Positions 51,985 through 61,020 of a DNA stretch of 64,000 nucleotides are shown one piece after another. Source of the stretch: Candidatus Dadabacteria bacterium. GTDB lineage: Bacteria; Desulfobacterota_D; UBA1144; Nemesobacterales; Nemesobacteraceae. The stretch is from assembly GCA_022822065.1 (NCBI GenBank), contig JAJECI010000010.1:186001-250000 (forward strand), given 5' to 3'. How positions within the stretch are numbered: position 1 is the stretch's first letter; the number at the start of each line of letters is the position of its first letter. A program made the translations under genes and the position numbers. The notes under the pieces are model-generated. The model worked only from the letters and a program-made list of their open reading frames with translations. It made no database searches and was not told the origin of the DNA.

Positions 51985-53472
51985 ATGATTTCTCCCTCCT
52001 ACGAGCAGTTCCTCGAAAACCTCAAACGCGGGAATCTTGTGCCCGTGTGGGAGGAGGTTCTGGCCGATTACGATACCCCGGTTTCGGTTTTCAGGAAGAT
52101 AGACTCATCGGATTATTCCTTTCTTTTCGAAAGCGTCGAGGGTGGGGACAAGTGGGCGCGCTACAGCTTTATGGGCACGGAGCCCTCGGTGGTGTTCCGC
52201 TCCAAGGGCCGCAATGTCGAGATAATTCGCCCGGGCGGTGAAACGGAGACGTTCACGGGCGATCCGATTCTGGCACTGCGGGACCTGCTTTCGTGCTACA
52301 GGCCGGTTTCCTCCGAGGAACTTCCGAGATTTTATGGGGGAGCGGTCGGTTATTTCGGTTACGACATGGTCAGGTTCATCGAAAATATTCCCGAAACCTC
52401 ACCCGACGAGCTCAACCTCTGGGATTCCATTTACATGGTCATGGATACCGTTTTGGCCTTCGATAACGTAACAAGCAAGATAAAGATTATTTCAAATGCC
52501 TACGTTCCCGACATGGAGAATGCAAAAGAGGAGTACGAAAAATCCCTGGCCAAGATAGCCGAACTTAAAAACAAGCTTAAAAATTCACTCGACAAATCCC
52601 TTACGGACGGTGTTTCAGGGGTTGCTTCCGAGGAAGAATTCAAGCTTGAGTCCAATTTCGAGCCTGCGGAGTTCAAAGAAGCGGTTCTCAGGACCAAGGA
52701 ATACATAAAGTCAGGAGACATAATACAGGCCGTGATATCACAGAGATGGAAAACGGACCTGAGGGTCGACCCTTTTGATCTCTACAGGGCTCTCAGAATA
52801 CTAAACCCTTCCCCGTACATGTTTTTCCTGAGGATGGGCGATGAGATACTCACCGGGTCCTCCCCCGAGGTCATGGTGAGAGTTGAGGGGAAAAGAATCG
52901 CAAGCCGCCCGATAGCCGGAACTAGGCCCAGAGGGAAAACCGTCTCCGAGGACGAAAGCCTCGCGACCGAACTCCTTACGGACCCCAAAGAAAGGGCGGA
53001 GCACATAATGCTGGTTGACCTGGCGAGAAACGATCTGGGAAGAGTTTCCGACACGGGTTCGGTCAGGGTTGACGAGTTCATGATAGTGGAGAGATACTCC
53101 CACGTGATGCATATAGTTTCAAACGTTACCGCACTGCTTGCCGAAGGGTCGGACGCCTTTGACGTCATAAAGGCGACTTTTCCCGCGGGCACCCTTTCCG
53201 GGGCGCCGAAGGTAAGAGCCATGGAGATAATCGAGGAGACCGAGCCGGGCATGAGAGGGGCCTACGGGGGCTGCGTCTGCTACTTCAGCTTCTCAGGCAA
53301 CATGGACAGTTGCATAACCATAAGAACGTTCGTTATAAAAGACGGTAAAATCTACATACAGGCGGGAGCCGGCATAGTGGCCGATTCGAATCCCGAAACC
53401 GAGTACCAGGAAACGGTTAACAAGGTAAAGGCCTTGGTGAAATCGGTTGAGCTTGCGGAGGACGGATTCTGA
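51985..53472 (+). CDS. trpE: Anthranilate synthase component I
   Basis: From ATG 51985 this is 495 residues starting MISPSYEQFLENLKRGNLVP, the common TrpE N-terminus. It has IASRPIAGTRPRGKT, DPKERAEHIMLVDLARNDLG, FPAGTLSGAPKVRAMEI and AGAGIVADSNPETEY. With TrpG it makes anthranilate from chorismate; the N-terminal region should bind tryptophan. An upstream in-frame TTG at 51949 is the -35 element and is rejected. The trpG start overlaps the stop by one base. trpDCFBA are not nearby. Confidence 0.96.
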   Translation: MISPSYEQFLENLKRGNLVPVWEEVLADYDTPVSVFRKIDSSDYSFLFESVEGGDKWARYSFMGTEPSVVFRSKGRNVEIIRPGGETETFTGDPILALRDLLSCYRPVSSEELPRFYGGAVGYFGYDMVRFIENIPETSPDELNLWDSIYMVMDTVLAFDNVTSKIKIISNAYVPDMENAKEEYEKSLAKIAELKNKLKNSLDKSLTDGVSGVASEEEFKLESNFEPAEFKEAVLRTKEYIKSGDIIQAVISQRWKTDLRVDPFDLYRALRILNPSPYMFFLRMGDEILTGSSPEVMVRVEGKRIASRPIAGTRPRGKTVSEDESLATELLTDPKERAEHIMLVDLARNDLGRVSDTGSVRVDEFMIVERYSHVMHIVSNVTALLAEGSDAFDVIKATFPAGTLSGAPKVRAMEIIEETEPGMRGAYGGCVCYFSFSGNMDSCITIRTFVIKDGKIYIQAGAGIVADSNPETEYQETVNKVKALVKSVELAEDGF

Positions 53473-54062
53473 TGACCGAAGGGAAAAAGAAGATGATTTT
53501 AATGATCGATAATTACGATTCCTTCACCTACAACTTGGTTCACTATCTGGGGGAGCTTGGCCAGCAGATCGAGGTTAAGAGAAACGACTGCCTTGATTTC
53601 GGTTTCGTTGATGATCTTGATCCCGACATGATTGTAATCTCTCCGGGGCCCTGCACGCCTAAGGAGGCGGGGCTTTCGGTTGACATAATAAAAAGGTACG
53701 TCGGTAAAAAACCCATTCTCGGCGTTTGCCTGGGTCACCAGGCAGTCGGCTACGCTTACGGGGCGAACATAGTCCGGGCCGAGAGGCTTTTGCACGGAAA
53801 AACCTCCCCGATCATCCACGACGGAAAAACCATCTATAAAGATCTTCCAAATCCCTTCGAGGCTACGAGATACCATTCGCTTCTGGTGGAGGAAGCGTCC
53901 CTTCCCTCCGACTTCGAGATTTCTGCCCGGACCGAGGAGGGTGAAATCATGGGGATAAGGCACAGAGAACTTCCCGTCGAGGGCGTTCAGTTCCACCCCG
54001 AGTCTATCCTTACAGAGTACGGGAAGGATGTTCTCAGAAACTTTATCGACTACTATGGGTAA
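53472..54062 (+). CDS. trpG: Anthranilate/aminodeoxychorismate synthase glutamine amidotransferase
   Basis: This 196-residue class I amidotransferase begins IDNYDSFTYNLVHYLGELG, has the oxyanion segment ISPGPCTPKEAG, nucleophile Cys in GVCLGHQAVGYAYGA and the His/Glu pair in VEGVQFHPESILTEYG. It supplies ammonia to TrpE. Since pabB in this window has no amidotransferase beside it, TrpG may also serve folate synthesis, as in Bacillus (inference). The start overlaps the trpE stop (TGATG). Confidence 0.95.
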   Translation: MTEGKKKMILMIDNYDSFTYNLVHYLGELGQQIEVKRNDCLDFGFVDDLDPDMIVISPGPCTPKEAGLSVDIIKRYVGKKPILGVCLGHQAVGYAYGANIVRAERLLHGKTSPIIHDGKTIYKDLPNPFEATRYHSLLVEEASLPSDFEISARTEEGEIMGIRHRELPVEGVQFHPESILTEYGKDVLRNFIDYYG

Positions 54063-54420
54063 AACCGATACGGCTTTCCCGTTTTCTCCCCATAACTCGG
54101 TATCTTGGAAAATCAGCGAATTCTGAATCTTTCATCCCGTTTTGTGACCTATTGAAGAGCAATTGTTTCTTTTTTTCCTGTTTGAGAAACCCTTTCGACT
54201 TATTAACATATCTAGAGTACATAGGACCGCGTTTTGACCAGTTTTTCCGCAATGCGGTTCTTAACCGAAAGAGCGGTTTTACGGTCTGTTTTTACTTGCC
54301 CACATTTTAGTGTGAGCCCAAGGTTCCGAAGGAGTTACGTCTGTTAAGCAATGTCTGAGTTAGTTAAACAAAGAGAGGTTTTGAGGGAGAAGAATTCGAA
54401 TCTGTTTCGAAGGAGGTCAG
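54063..54420. other. Spacer between trpG and the Kef-type gene, 358 bases
   Basis: No gene was seen. It holds copy B of a dispersed repeat (54104-54126) and a small hairpin AACCG-AAAGAG-CGGTT followed by TT near 54264-54283, a weak terminator candidate for trpEG. At its right end a near-perfect ribosome site GAAGGAGG precedes the next start by five bases. Confidence 0.4.
54104..54126. repeat. Dispersed repeat, copy B
   Basis: CTTGGAAAATCAGC (54104-54117) then GAATTCTG, matching copy A at 48208. It lies 41 bases after the trpG stop, at the boundary before a Kef antiporter gene of distinct character. Confidence 0.45.
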
Positions 54421-56196
54421 ATGGGCCTTCTGGTTGAAGCTTTCATTTTTCTGCTGGCGACGATTGTCGTTGTCCCCGTCTGCCGTAAGTTCGGATTGAG
54501 CAGCGTGATTGGTTACCTGCTGGTTGGGTTGCTGATCGGTCCGAGCGTGTTCGGGCTTGTAGGCAATGCAACGGAAGTTCTGCACTTTGCTGAGTTCGGA
54601 ATTGTTTTGTTGCTGTTTCTCATCGGGCTTGAACTTCGTCCGCATCGTCTCTGGACCATGCGAAGATTCCTCTTCGGGCTTGGCATAACCCAGATCCTCA
54701 TCACTTCGGTCGTCATTGCGGTGCTTTGCTTGATGTTGCTGGGGATGAGTTCGCCCGCGTCAATGTTGATCGGATTTTCGCTTGCTCTTTCAAGCACGGC
54801 ATTTGTCGTGCAGTGGCTCGGTGAGCACAGGGAGTTCAACAGGCCCCATGGACGTGCGGCTTTCGGCACGCTGCTCATGCAGGATGTCGCCGTTATTCCG
54901 GCAATAGCCTTGATAGGCATCTTGTCTTCTGAGCCCGGGGATTCGGTGTCGTTGAATCTACTGCTTCTTATCACTGTTGTGGCTGGATTCGTGGTTGCTC
55001 GGTTTACGCTTCGCCCCGCCCTGCGTTTTGTTGCCTCCACGGGAATTCATGAACTTTTCACGGCCGCTGCGCTTACGCTCGTGACAGGTGCCGCCTTGGC
55101 GATGCACAGCATTGGCTTTTCAATGGGACTTGGGGCTTTCGTAGCGGGTGTGATGGTTGCCGATTCTGAGTATCGCCACCAGCTTGAAGCGGACGTGATG
55201 CCCTTTAAGGGGCTGCTCGTGGGTCTTTTCTTCATTGCGGTTGGCATGTCGGCCAACCTGAGCTTGCTGATCAGCAAACCGCTTTTGATAGTCGGACTGA
55301 CTGTGGTTCTCATGGTCGTAAAATCGCTCATTATATACCCGCTTGCCAGATTGCAGGGTCTTGAGCACGATGAAGCGGTGCGGACGGGGCTTGTTCTTTC
55401 TCAAGGCGGGGAATTTGCATTCATTCTGTTTACTGTGGGTGTTTCGGCGCAGCTTGTAGATCAATTCGTTGTTGATATTGCTGTTTTGGTGGTAACGTTG
55501 TCGATGGCGGCAACGCCTTTTCTCGTTGCGCTCGATTCCCGGTTCGGTGCCGACAAAGACAGCGCGCCTGCACCGGTAGAGGAAACCCATGGATCGCAAA
55601 ATTCCGTTATCATCGTAGGTTTTGGCCCGTTCGGCCAGACCGTAGCCCGAATACTGACCATACTTGAAATTCCGTTCACGGTGATTGAACTTGATCCCAA
55701 GAGGGTTGACTTCGTTCGTCAGTTTGCAAGTGAAACATACTATGGCAACGCATCGAGCCTGCGGGTTCTGCTGTCCGCTCATATTGACCGGGCTCCCGCG
55801 ATCGTCGTGGCGATCGACGATGTCGAATCGTCTCTGAAAATAGTCAGCCAGGTATCTAATGCCTTTCCGAACCTTAAAATTATGGCGCGTGCTAGGAATC
55901 GTTTTCACGAAATAAAGCTCCGCGAGCTGGGAGTGACCTCCGTGATTCGCGAAACTCTGCTTTCAAGCCTTGCTCTTTCAACCCAGCTGCTTGAGCATCT
56001 GGGGTTACCACCAGCCGATGCGGCGGGGATAATTCAGGCGTTTCAGGAGCATGATGCCCAAGCTCTGGATAGTCAGATGGCTGTTTACCACGATAAAACC
56101 GGGTTTCCTGAAGACGTGTTTGATCCTACGCAGGAACTAAAGGAACTGTTCAAGGAAGACAAAAAAACCAGTCTCCGCACCGAAAAGAAAACATGA
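54421..56196 (+). CDS. CPA2-family cation:proton antiporter (KefB/KefC-like)
   Basis: This 591-residue protein has about 12 membrane helices in the first 370 residues (VIGYLLVGLLIGPSVFGLVG; LSSTAFVVQWL; LLMQDVAVIPAIALIGIL with the ion-binding Asp). A TrkA-N Rossmann domain follows (SVIIVGFGPFGQTVARIL; VIELDPKRVDFVRQF). Kef systems exchange K+ for H+ and are gated by nucleotide or glutathione adducts; no KefF/KefG partner is adjacent. It appears slightly different in codon use from housekeeping neighbours and is bounded by repeats and hairpins, suggesting acquisition. Confidence 0.88.
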   Translation: MGLLVEAFIFLLATIVVVPVCRKFGLSSVIGYLLVGLLIGPSVFGLVGNATEVLHFAEFGIVLLLFLIGLELRPHRLWTMRRFLFGLGITQILITSVVIAVLCLMLLGMSSPASMLIGFSLALSSTAFVVQWLGEHREFNRPHGRAAFGTLLMQDVAVIPAIALIGILSSEPGDSVSLNLLLLITVVAGFVVARFTLRPALRFVASTGIHELFTAAALTLVTGAALAMHSIGFSMGLGAFVAGVMVADSEYRHQLEADVMPFKGLLVGLFFIAVGMSANLSLLISKPLLIVGLTVVLMVVKSLIIYPLARLQGLEHDEAVRTGLVLSQGGEFAFILFTVGVSAQLVDQFVVDIAVLVVTLSMAATPFLVALDSRFGADKDSAPAPVEETHGSQNSVIIVGFGPFGQTVARILTILEIPFTVIELDPKRVDFVRQFASETYYGNASSLRVLLSAHIDRAPAIVVAIDDVESSLKIVSQVSNAFPNLKIMARARNRFHEIKLRELGVTSVIRETLLSSLALSTQLLEHLGLPPADAAGIIQAFQEHDAQALDSQMAVYHDKTGFPEDVFDPTQELKELFKEDKKTSLRTEKKT

Positions 56197-56275
56197 TAAG
56201 ACTTTTTCCCGAACCCGGCCATACTGGCCGATCCAGTCTATTTTAATTGAAAGGTTAGCGTTCGGCACTGGGGTC

Positions 56276-56316
56276 TTTTGTACAATTTGAAATTGGCACT
56301 TTCAAATTGTACAAAA
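56276..56316. repeat. Perfect 17-bp inverted repeat after the Kef-type gene
   Basis: Arms TTTTGTACAATTTGAAA (56276-56292) and its exact complement (56300-56316) surround a seven-base loop. The stem is AT-rich and has no T-run, so it is not a standard terminator. A GC hairpin GGCCA-TAC-TGGCC lies about 60 bases before it. Confidence 0.7.
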
Positions 56317-56353
56317 TGTGAGGAGAAATTTTTTGTCAGCTTGAAGCGGACCC

Positions 56354-56409
56354 AAAACAGTTGAGCAGACCACAAGCATGGGGGCGTCAGGCCCCAGTCA
56401 ACTGTTTTT
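56354..56409. terminator. Bidirectional terminator-like stem with nested hairpin
   Basis: Outer arms AAAACAGTTGA (56354-56364) and TCAACTGTTTT (56398-56408) are perfect complements with T-rich ends on both strands. Inside, TGGGG/CCCCA forms a second hairpin. It lies between the Kef-type gene and the first acyl-CoA synthetase. Confidence 0.55.
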
Positions 56410-56452
56410 CAGGTAAAATAGAACGCTCAGAATAAACGATGGTGAGGAAAAA

Positions 56453-58171
56453 ATGAAACTGCCTTTACGTCCGAGAGACGAAAAATACGTAGGAAAGGGG
56501 ACTCTTCCAAACGGCCCCTTAGACGACACCGACAAGTGGCTTCCGATAACCAGATACCTTGAGGCAGGGGCTGAGTCATACTCAGAAAGAACGATGTTCA
56601 GCCTCGGGGATTCAGACGGCAACGTAGCTGAAAGCTACAGCTACGGAGAAACCAACGAATGGGCGAACAGGGTTGCAAACGGCCTCGTCGAGGAATTCGG
56701 CATAAAAAAAGGGGACAAGGTCGGCATGTATATGCTCAACTGTTCCGAATATGTCATATCAATCATCGCCGCGCACAAGTCAGGAGCCGTCCAGGTTCCG
56801 ATAAACAAGGATGAAAAAGGTGAGAGGCTAGCTTACGTAATAAACTACTCCGAGATGCGGGTGCTCGTGGTTGATACCCAGAGCCTTCCCTACATAAGTG
56901 AAATAGCAGACAAACTTAAGAACCTTGAGGCGGTTTTCCTCGTCTCAGAAGATGCTCCGGCGGACATAGGGGGCATAAAAGCGCTTCCTTTCTCCACTTT
57001 TGATCAGTATTCATCTGAAAACCCTGGAGTTGACGTGACAATCGCCGACAAGGAAAGATGCATGTTCACCTCCGGCACCACTGGAATGCCCAAAGGGGTT
57101 ATCCGCGACCACGGAGGAGTCATAATGACTGTCCGCTCCTTTATACAGCAGCAGGGGCTGAGAAGCGAGGACGTTTTGATGACGGTTCTTTCCCTGGGAC
57201 ACGCAAACGCCCAGGTGATGTGCCTTTTCGTTTCGGTAGCCGTTGGTGGTTCGGCCGTTTTCTTCCCTAGGTTCTCGGCTTCCAATTTCTGGAAGTGGGC
57301 GGCTGGCTGCGGCGCGACCGGGGCAAACATGCTGGGGGCGGTGCCAGAGTACATATGGGCTTCTCCGCTCTCGGATTGGGATTCGAAGCACGGGATAAGG
57401 ATGATGCTTTCAGGGCCCGCGCCTAAAAAGCTTCGCGAGTTTGAGGAAAGGTTCAACACAAAGATAGTGGAAGGCTACGGATCTACTGAGATGGGAATGC
57501 CGCTCTGGAAAGATCCCGAAGATGAAAAGCCGGGCTCGTGCGGGTTTCCCGTCGAGGGATACCATCTTGAAATAAGAGATCCTCTGAACACAGACGAGAT
57601 CATAGACAAGCTCTGGGATGTGGATAAGAACCCCGCTCCCGCAGAGGAGGAAAAGGGACTTCTTTTCATAAAGCCTCTGGTTCCGCACACGACCCTTGAT
57701 GAATATTTCAAGGATGAGAGAAGAACAAAAAACGCCTTTGACGACCAGGGCTTTTTCAATTCGGATGACCTGTTCGCCGTGGGAACCGACGGGAGATACT
57801 ACTTCATGGGCCGCTACAGCAGGATACGCGTGTCGGGAGAGAACGTGGATCCGGTAGCCGTGGCCGATGTCTCCGAGGAACATCCCTCCGTGCGGGAAGC
57901 CGTGGCCGTAGGGCTGAGACTGCCCGACATATCGGATGACGAGATCAAGCTTAACCTGATACTCAACGAAGGGGCGGATTTTGATCCGGTGGAGTTCTGC
58001 GAGTGGATGGCCGAAAAGGTGATGGTGGCCATGGTTCCAAGGTTCATCGAAATCTACGAGGAGTTTCCGCTTACCTCAACGCAGAAGATCGCGGTTTCAG
58101 AGCTTAAGAACATATCCGATTCCACTTGGGATAGACACGAAAGCGGACTCAAGCTCAGGTCAAGAAAGTGA
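56453..58171 (+). CDS. AMP-binding acyl-CoA synthetase (first copy)
   Basis: This 572-residue adenylate-forming enzyme has A3 MFTSGTTGMPKG (from 204), A5 GYGSTEMGMPLW, A7/A8 FFNSDDLFAVGTDGRYYFMG then SRIRVSGENVDPVAVAD, and A10 TSTQKIAVSEL with the catalytic lysine. It activates a carboxylic acid with ATP and CoA. Overall it resembles medium/long-chain FadD- or CaiC-type ligases; the substrate cannot be read from sequence. GAGG precedes the ATG. Its 3' end overlaps the convergent antiporter gene by 12 bases. It is closely similar to the copy at 59.3 kb. Confidence 0.88.
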   Translation: MKLPLRPRDEKYVGKGTLPNGPLDDTDKWLPITRYLEAGAESYSERTMFSLGDSDGNVAESYSYGETNEWANRVANGLVEEFGIKKGDKVGMYMLNCSEYVISIIAAHKSGAVQVPINKDEKGERLAYVINYSEMRVLVVDTQSLPYISEIADKLKNLEAVFLVSEDAPADIGGIKALPFSTFDQYSSENPGVDVTIADKERCMFTSGTTGMPKGVIRDHGGVIMTVRSFIQQQGLRSEDVLMTVLSLGHANAQVMCLFVSVAVGGSAVFFPRFSASNFWKWAAGCGATGANMLGAVPEYIWASPLSDWDSKHGIRMMLSGPAPKKLREFEERFNTKIVEGYGSTEMGMPLWKDPEDEKPGSCGFPVEGYHLEIRDPLNTDEIIDKLWDVDKNPAPAEEEKGLLFIKPLVPHTTLDEYFKDERRTKNAFDDQGFFNSDDLFAVGTDGRYYFMGRYSRIRVSGENVDPVAVADVSEEHPSVREAVAVGLRLPDISDDEIKLNLILNEGADFDPVEFCEWMAEKVMVAMVPRFIEIYEEFPLTSTQKIAVSELKNISDSTWDRHESGLKLRSRK

Positions 58172-59125
58172 GCCCGAGATAAAGTACAGAAACGCCGCGT
58201 AAACGATAAGCAGAAGAGCACCTTTTTTCTTTCCGATCCTGTTTTGGCCAATCCAGGTTTTTCCGATTAATAACGCGAAAATAACGGTAAGCAGGAGGAG
58301 AAACGTAAATTCGGATGTGTTTCCGAACATGTCCCGGTTTACGTTTACGGGCCGGATGACCGCCACGAGGCCCAGAAACCCGAGGTTAAAGAAGTTACTG
58401 CCTATTATATTGCCGACGACTATGTTCCGCTCCTTTCTCCATGCCGCCACGAGAGAAGCGCCGAGTTCCGGGAGTGAAGTCCCGATGGCAACAGCCGTTA
58501 CCCCTATGAACAGTTCACTTACTCCAAGCTGCGTGGCGATCTTTATTGCGCTGTTAACAAGAAAATGTGCGCTTCCCGCCAGAAGCACGGAACCCAAGAC
58601 CACGTAGAGAAGAAGTTTCCACCCGCCCTCGCCTCGTTGCGCAGGAGAACTCTCGTCTTTTCCTTCCATTGATTCTTTGTAGGGGACGAACAAAAAGACG
58701 ATGAGCAGCAAAAACAGCAGCGCACCTTCACCTCTTCCGATGGAGAATCCTATGCGACTAAGACCATAAGCGGCAAGGGTCATAATCACTAAGAAAATGA
58801 GCGGGAGCCTCTGCTCCTCCCACGCCTCTTTGGCTATGACTATGGGACTTATAAGGACTGTCAGGCCGAAAATAAGCCCGATGTTGGCGATATTGCTCCC
58901 GACTACGTTTCCGACCGCTATGTCGCTCGAACCCTCTATGACTGCCACTAGGCAGACCACGAACTCAGGGGCGGATGTTCCGAGCGCGACCACTGTGAAT
59001 CCCGCGAAGAAAGGACCCATGCCGGTGAATTTCGCAAGTCCCGATGCACCTTTAACGAGAAAGTCGGCCCCTTTCCAGAGAACAAACAAACTTGCGATAA
59101 AGATCAGGAGGCTAAAGATTTCCAT
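58160..59125 (-). CDS. Calcium/sodium antiporter (CaCA family, YrbG-like)
   Basis: This 321-residue protein has about ten membrane helices in two inverted halves. Each half carries the CaCA alpha-repeat: ALGTSAPEFVVCLVA near 50 with VGNVVGSNIANIGL, and AIGTSLPELGASLVA with VVGNIIGSNFFNLGF in the second half. It would exchange Ca2+ for Na+ or H+ across the inner membrane. It lies opposite in strand between two paralogous acyl-CoA synthetases, with no obvious functional link. Confidence 0.93.
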   Translation of the reverse strand: MEIFSLLIFIASLFVLWKGADFLVKGASGLAKFTGMGPFFAGFTVVALGTSAPEFVVCLVAVIEGSSDIAVGNVVGSNIANIGLIFGLTVLISPIVIAKEAWEEQRLPLIFLVIMTLAAYGLSRIGFSIGRGEGALLFLLLIVFLFVPYKESMEGKDESSPAQRGEGGWKLLLYVVLGSVLLAGSAHFLVNSAIKIATQLGVSELFIGVTAVAIGTSLPELGASLVAAWRKERNIVVGNIIGSNFFNLGFLGLVAVIRPVNVNRDMFGNTSEFTFLLLLTVIFALLIGKTWIGQNRIGKKKGALLLIVYAAFLYFISGSLS

Positions 59126-59283
59126 ATATCAGAAGCAGGATTCAGGCCTTATACGGCAGGCCGGAGATCTTTTCAGGAACCGGAAAAAAACAAGGTTTGC
59201 AATGAGGCACCGATTAACCTATAATAGTCCGGGTGTTTTTTTCATTTCCAAATGCTATAAGACTGTTCAGGAGGTTACAGTAA

Positions 59284-61005
59284 ATGCAATTATTATTCAA
59301 ACCGCGCGAAGCTGCTTATCAGGGAAGCGGAGATCTTCCCTTCGGCAGATTTGAAGACACTTCGCAGTGGGAACCGATAACTACAAATCTTGAGAAGGGT
59401 GCCGAAGCGTTTCCAGAAAAGGCGATGTTCAAGGTCGGAGACCGGGATGGAAACATTGTCGAGAGCTATACTTACGCGGAAACCAACGCGTGGGCCAACA
59501 GGGTGGCAAACGGTCTTGCCCAAGGGTTCGGAATAAATAAAGGGGACAAGGTCGGCATGTACATGCTCAACTGCTCCGAGCATGTGATATCGATTATCGC
59601 GATACACAAGTGCGGCGGTGTGCAGGTTCCGGTAAACAAGGACGAAAAAGGCGAGAGGCTGGCCTACGTAATAAACTATTCAGACATGAGAGCCCTTGTT
59701 ATTGACGAGGGGAGCATTCCTTTCATAGAAGAAATCGGCGACAGCCTTGAGCATCTTGAAGCGGTTTTCGTAACGGTTGACAGTCCTCCCGAAAAAATCG
59801 GAGGCATAAAGGCGTTTCCTTTCTCGGAGTTCGACAAATATGACGATACTAATCCCGGGGTGGACGTTACCACTGCCGACATGGAGAGGTGTATGTTCAC
59901 GTCCGGTACCACAGGGATGCCAAAGGGGGTTGCCAGGGATCACGGAGGAGTGATCATGACGGTCCGCTCTTATCTGCAGCAGCAGGGAGTAAGGAGCGAT
60001 GACGTTCTCATGAGCATACTTTCCCTTGGCCACGCGAACGCCCAGGTGATGTGCCTTTTCAGCGCCATGGCGTCCGGCGGGACTGCCGTGTTTTTCCCGA
60101 GGTTCTCAGCTTCCAACTTCTGGAAATGGGCGGCCGGGTGCGGCGCGACATGCGTTAACATGCTGGGAGCGGTGGCCGAGTATCTTTGGGCTGCTCCTGA
60201 GAGCGAGTGGGATCAGAAGCACAACATAAGGATAATGCTGGGCTCCCCGGCTCCGAGGAACCTGAAGGAATTCCAGGAGCGCTTCGGAGTCAGGGTAATA
60301 GACGGATACGGTTCGACCGAGATGGGCATGGTTCTCTGGAAAGACCCCGAGGATCACCGCCCGGGTTCATCCGGTTTCCCCATGGAGGGATACTACGTCG
60401 AGCTCAGAAATCCCGAAGACATTGATGCGGTGGTAAGGCCGTTCTGGGACTCTACCGATGACATTACTCCTCCCGACGACGCCAAAGGGCTTCTTTTCGT
60501 AAAGCCTCTTGTTCCGCATACGACCCTGAATGAGTATTTCAAGGATGAGAGAAGAACCAGGGAAGCCTTTGACGATGACGGCTTCTTCAATTCGGACGAT
60601 CTCTTCGCCAGAGGTATCGACGGGAGATACTATTTTGTCGGAAGGTTCAGCCGCATCAGGGTTTCAGGCGAAAACGTGGATCCGGTAGCCGTCGGGGACG
60701 AGGCGATGCAATATCCCGCGATTCAGGAAGCCATTGCGGTCGGTATAAGGCTTCCGAACGTTTCGGATGACGAGATCAAGCTCTGCGTTACGCTCAAGGC
60801 GGGCGAGGAGTTCGATCCGATTGAGTTCTCCAAATGGATGGCTGAAAGGGTCATAGTGGCCATGGTTCCCAGGTTCATAGAGGTTTACGAGGATGGATTC
60901 CCGGTAACCGCGACCCAGAAGGTCAAGGTCGCCGAGATAAAGGAAATCACGGAGAATACCTGGGACAGAAACGAGACGGGCCTCAAGTTCAGCGCCAGAA
61001 AGTAG
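59284..61005 (+). CDS. AMP-binding acyl-CoA synthetase (second copy)
   Basis: This 573-residue protein is a close paralogue of the 56.5 kb gene, collinear over its whole length with the same motifs: MFTSGTTGMPKG at 204, GYGSTEMGMVLW, FFNSDDLFARGIDGRYYFVG and TATQKVKVAEI. Differences concentrate in the N-terminal 30 residues and in the loops near the acyl site, consistent with different substrate preference. AGGAGG lies nine bases before the ATG. tadA starts 15 bases downstream and may be co-transcribed. Confidence 0.88.
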   Translation: MQLLFKPREAAYQGSGDLPFGRFEDTSQWEPITTNLEKGAEAFPEKAMFKVGDRDGNIVESYTYAETNAWANRVANGLAQGFGINKGDKVGMYMLNCSEHVISIIAIHKCGGVQVPVNKDEKGERLAYVINYSDMRALVIDEGSIPFIEEIGDSLEHLEAVFVTVDSPPEKIGGIKAFPFSEFDKYDDTNPGVDVTTADMERCMFTSGTTGMPKGVARDHGGVIMTVRSYLQQQGVRSDDVLMSILSLGHANAQVMCLFSAMASGGTAVFFPRFSASNFWKWAAGCGATCVNMLGAVAEYLWAAPESEWDQKHNIRIMLGSPAPRNLKEFQERFGVRVIDGYGSTEMGMVLWKDPEDHRPGSSGFPMEGYYVELRNPEDIDAVVRPFWDSTDDITPPDDAKGLLFVKPLVPHTTLNEYFKDERRTREAFDDDGFFNSDDLFARGIDGRYYFVGRFSRIRVSGENVDPVAVGDEAMQYPAIQEAIAVGIRLPNVSDDEIKLCVTLKAGEEFDPIEFSKWMAERVIVAMVPRFIEVYEDGFPVTATQKVKVAEIKEITENTWDRNETGLKFSARK

Positions 61006-61020
61006 ATTTTCCTTTTATCC

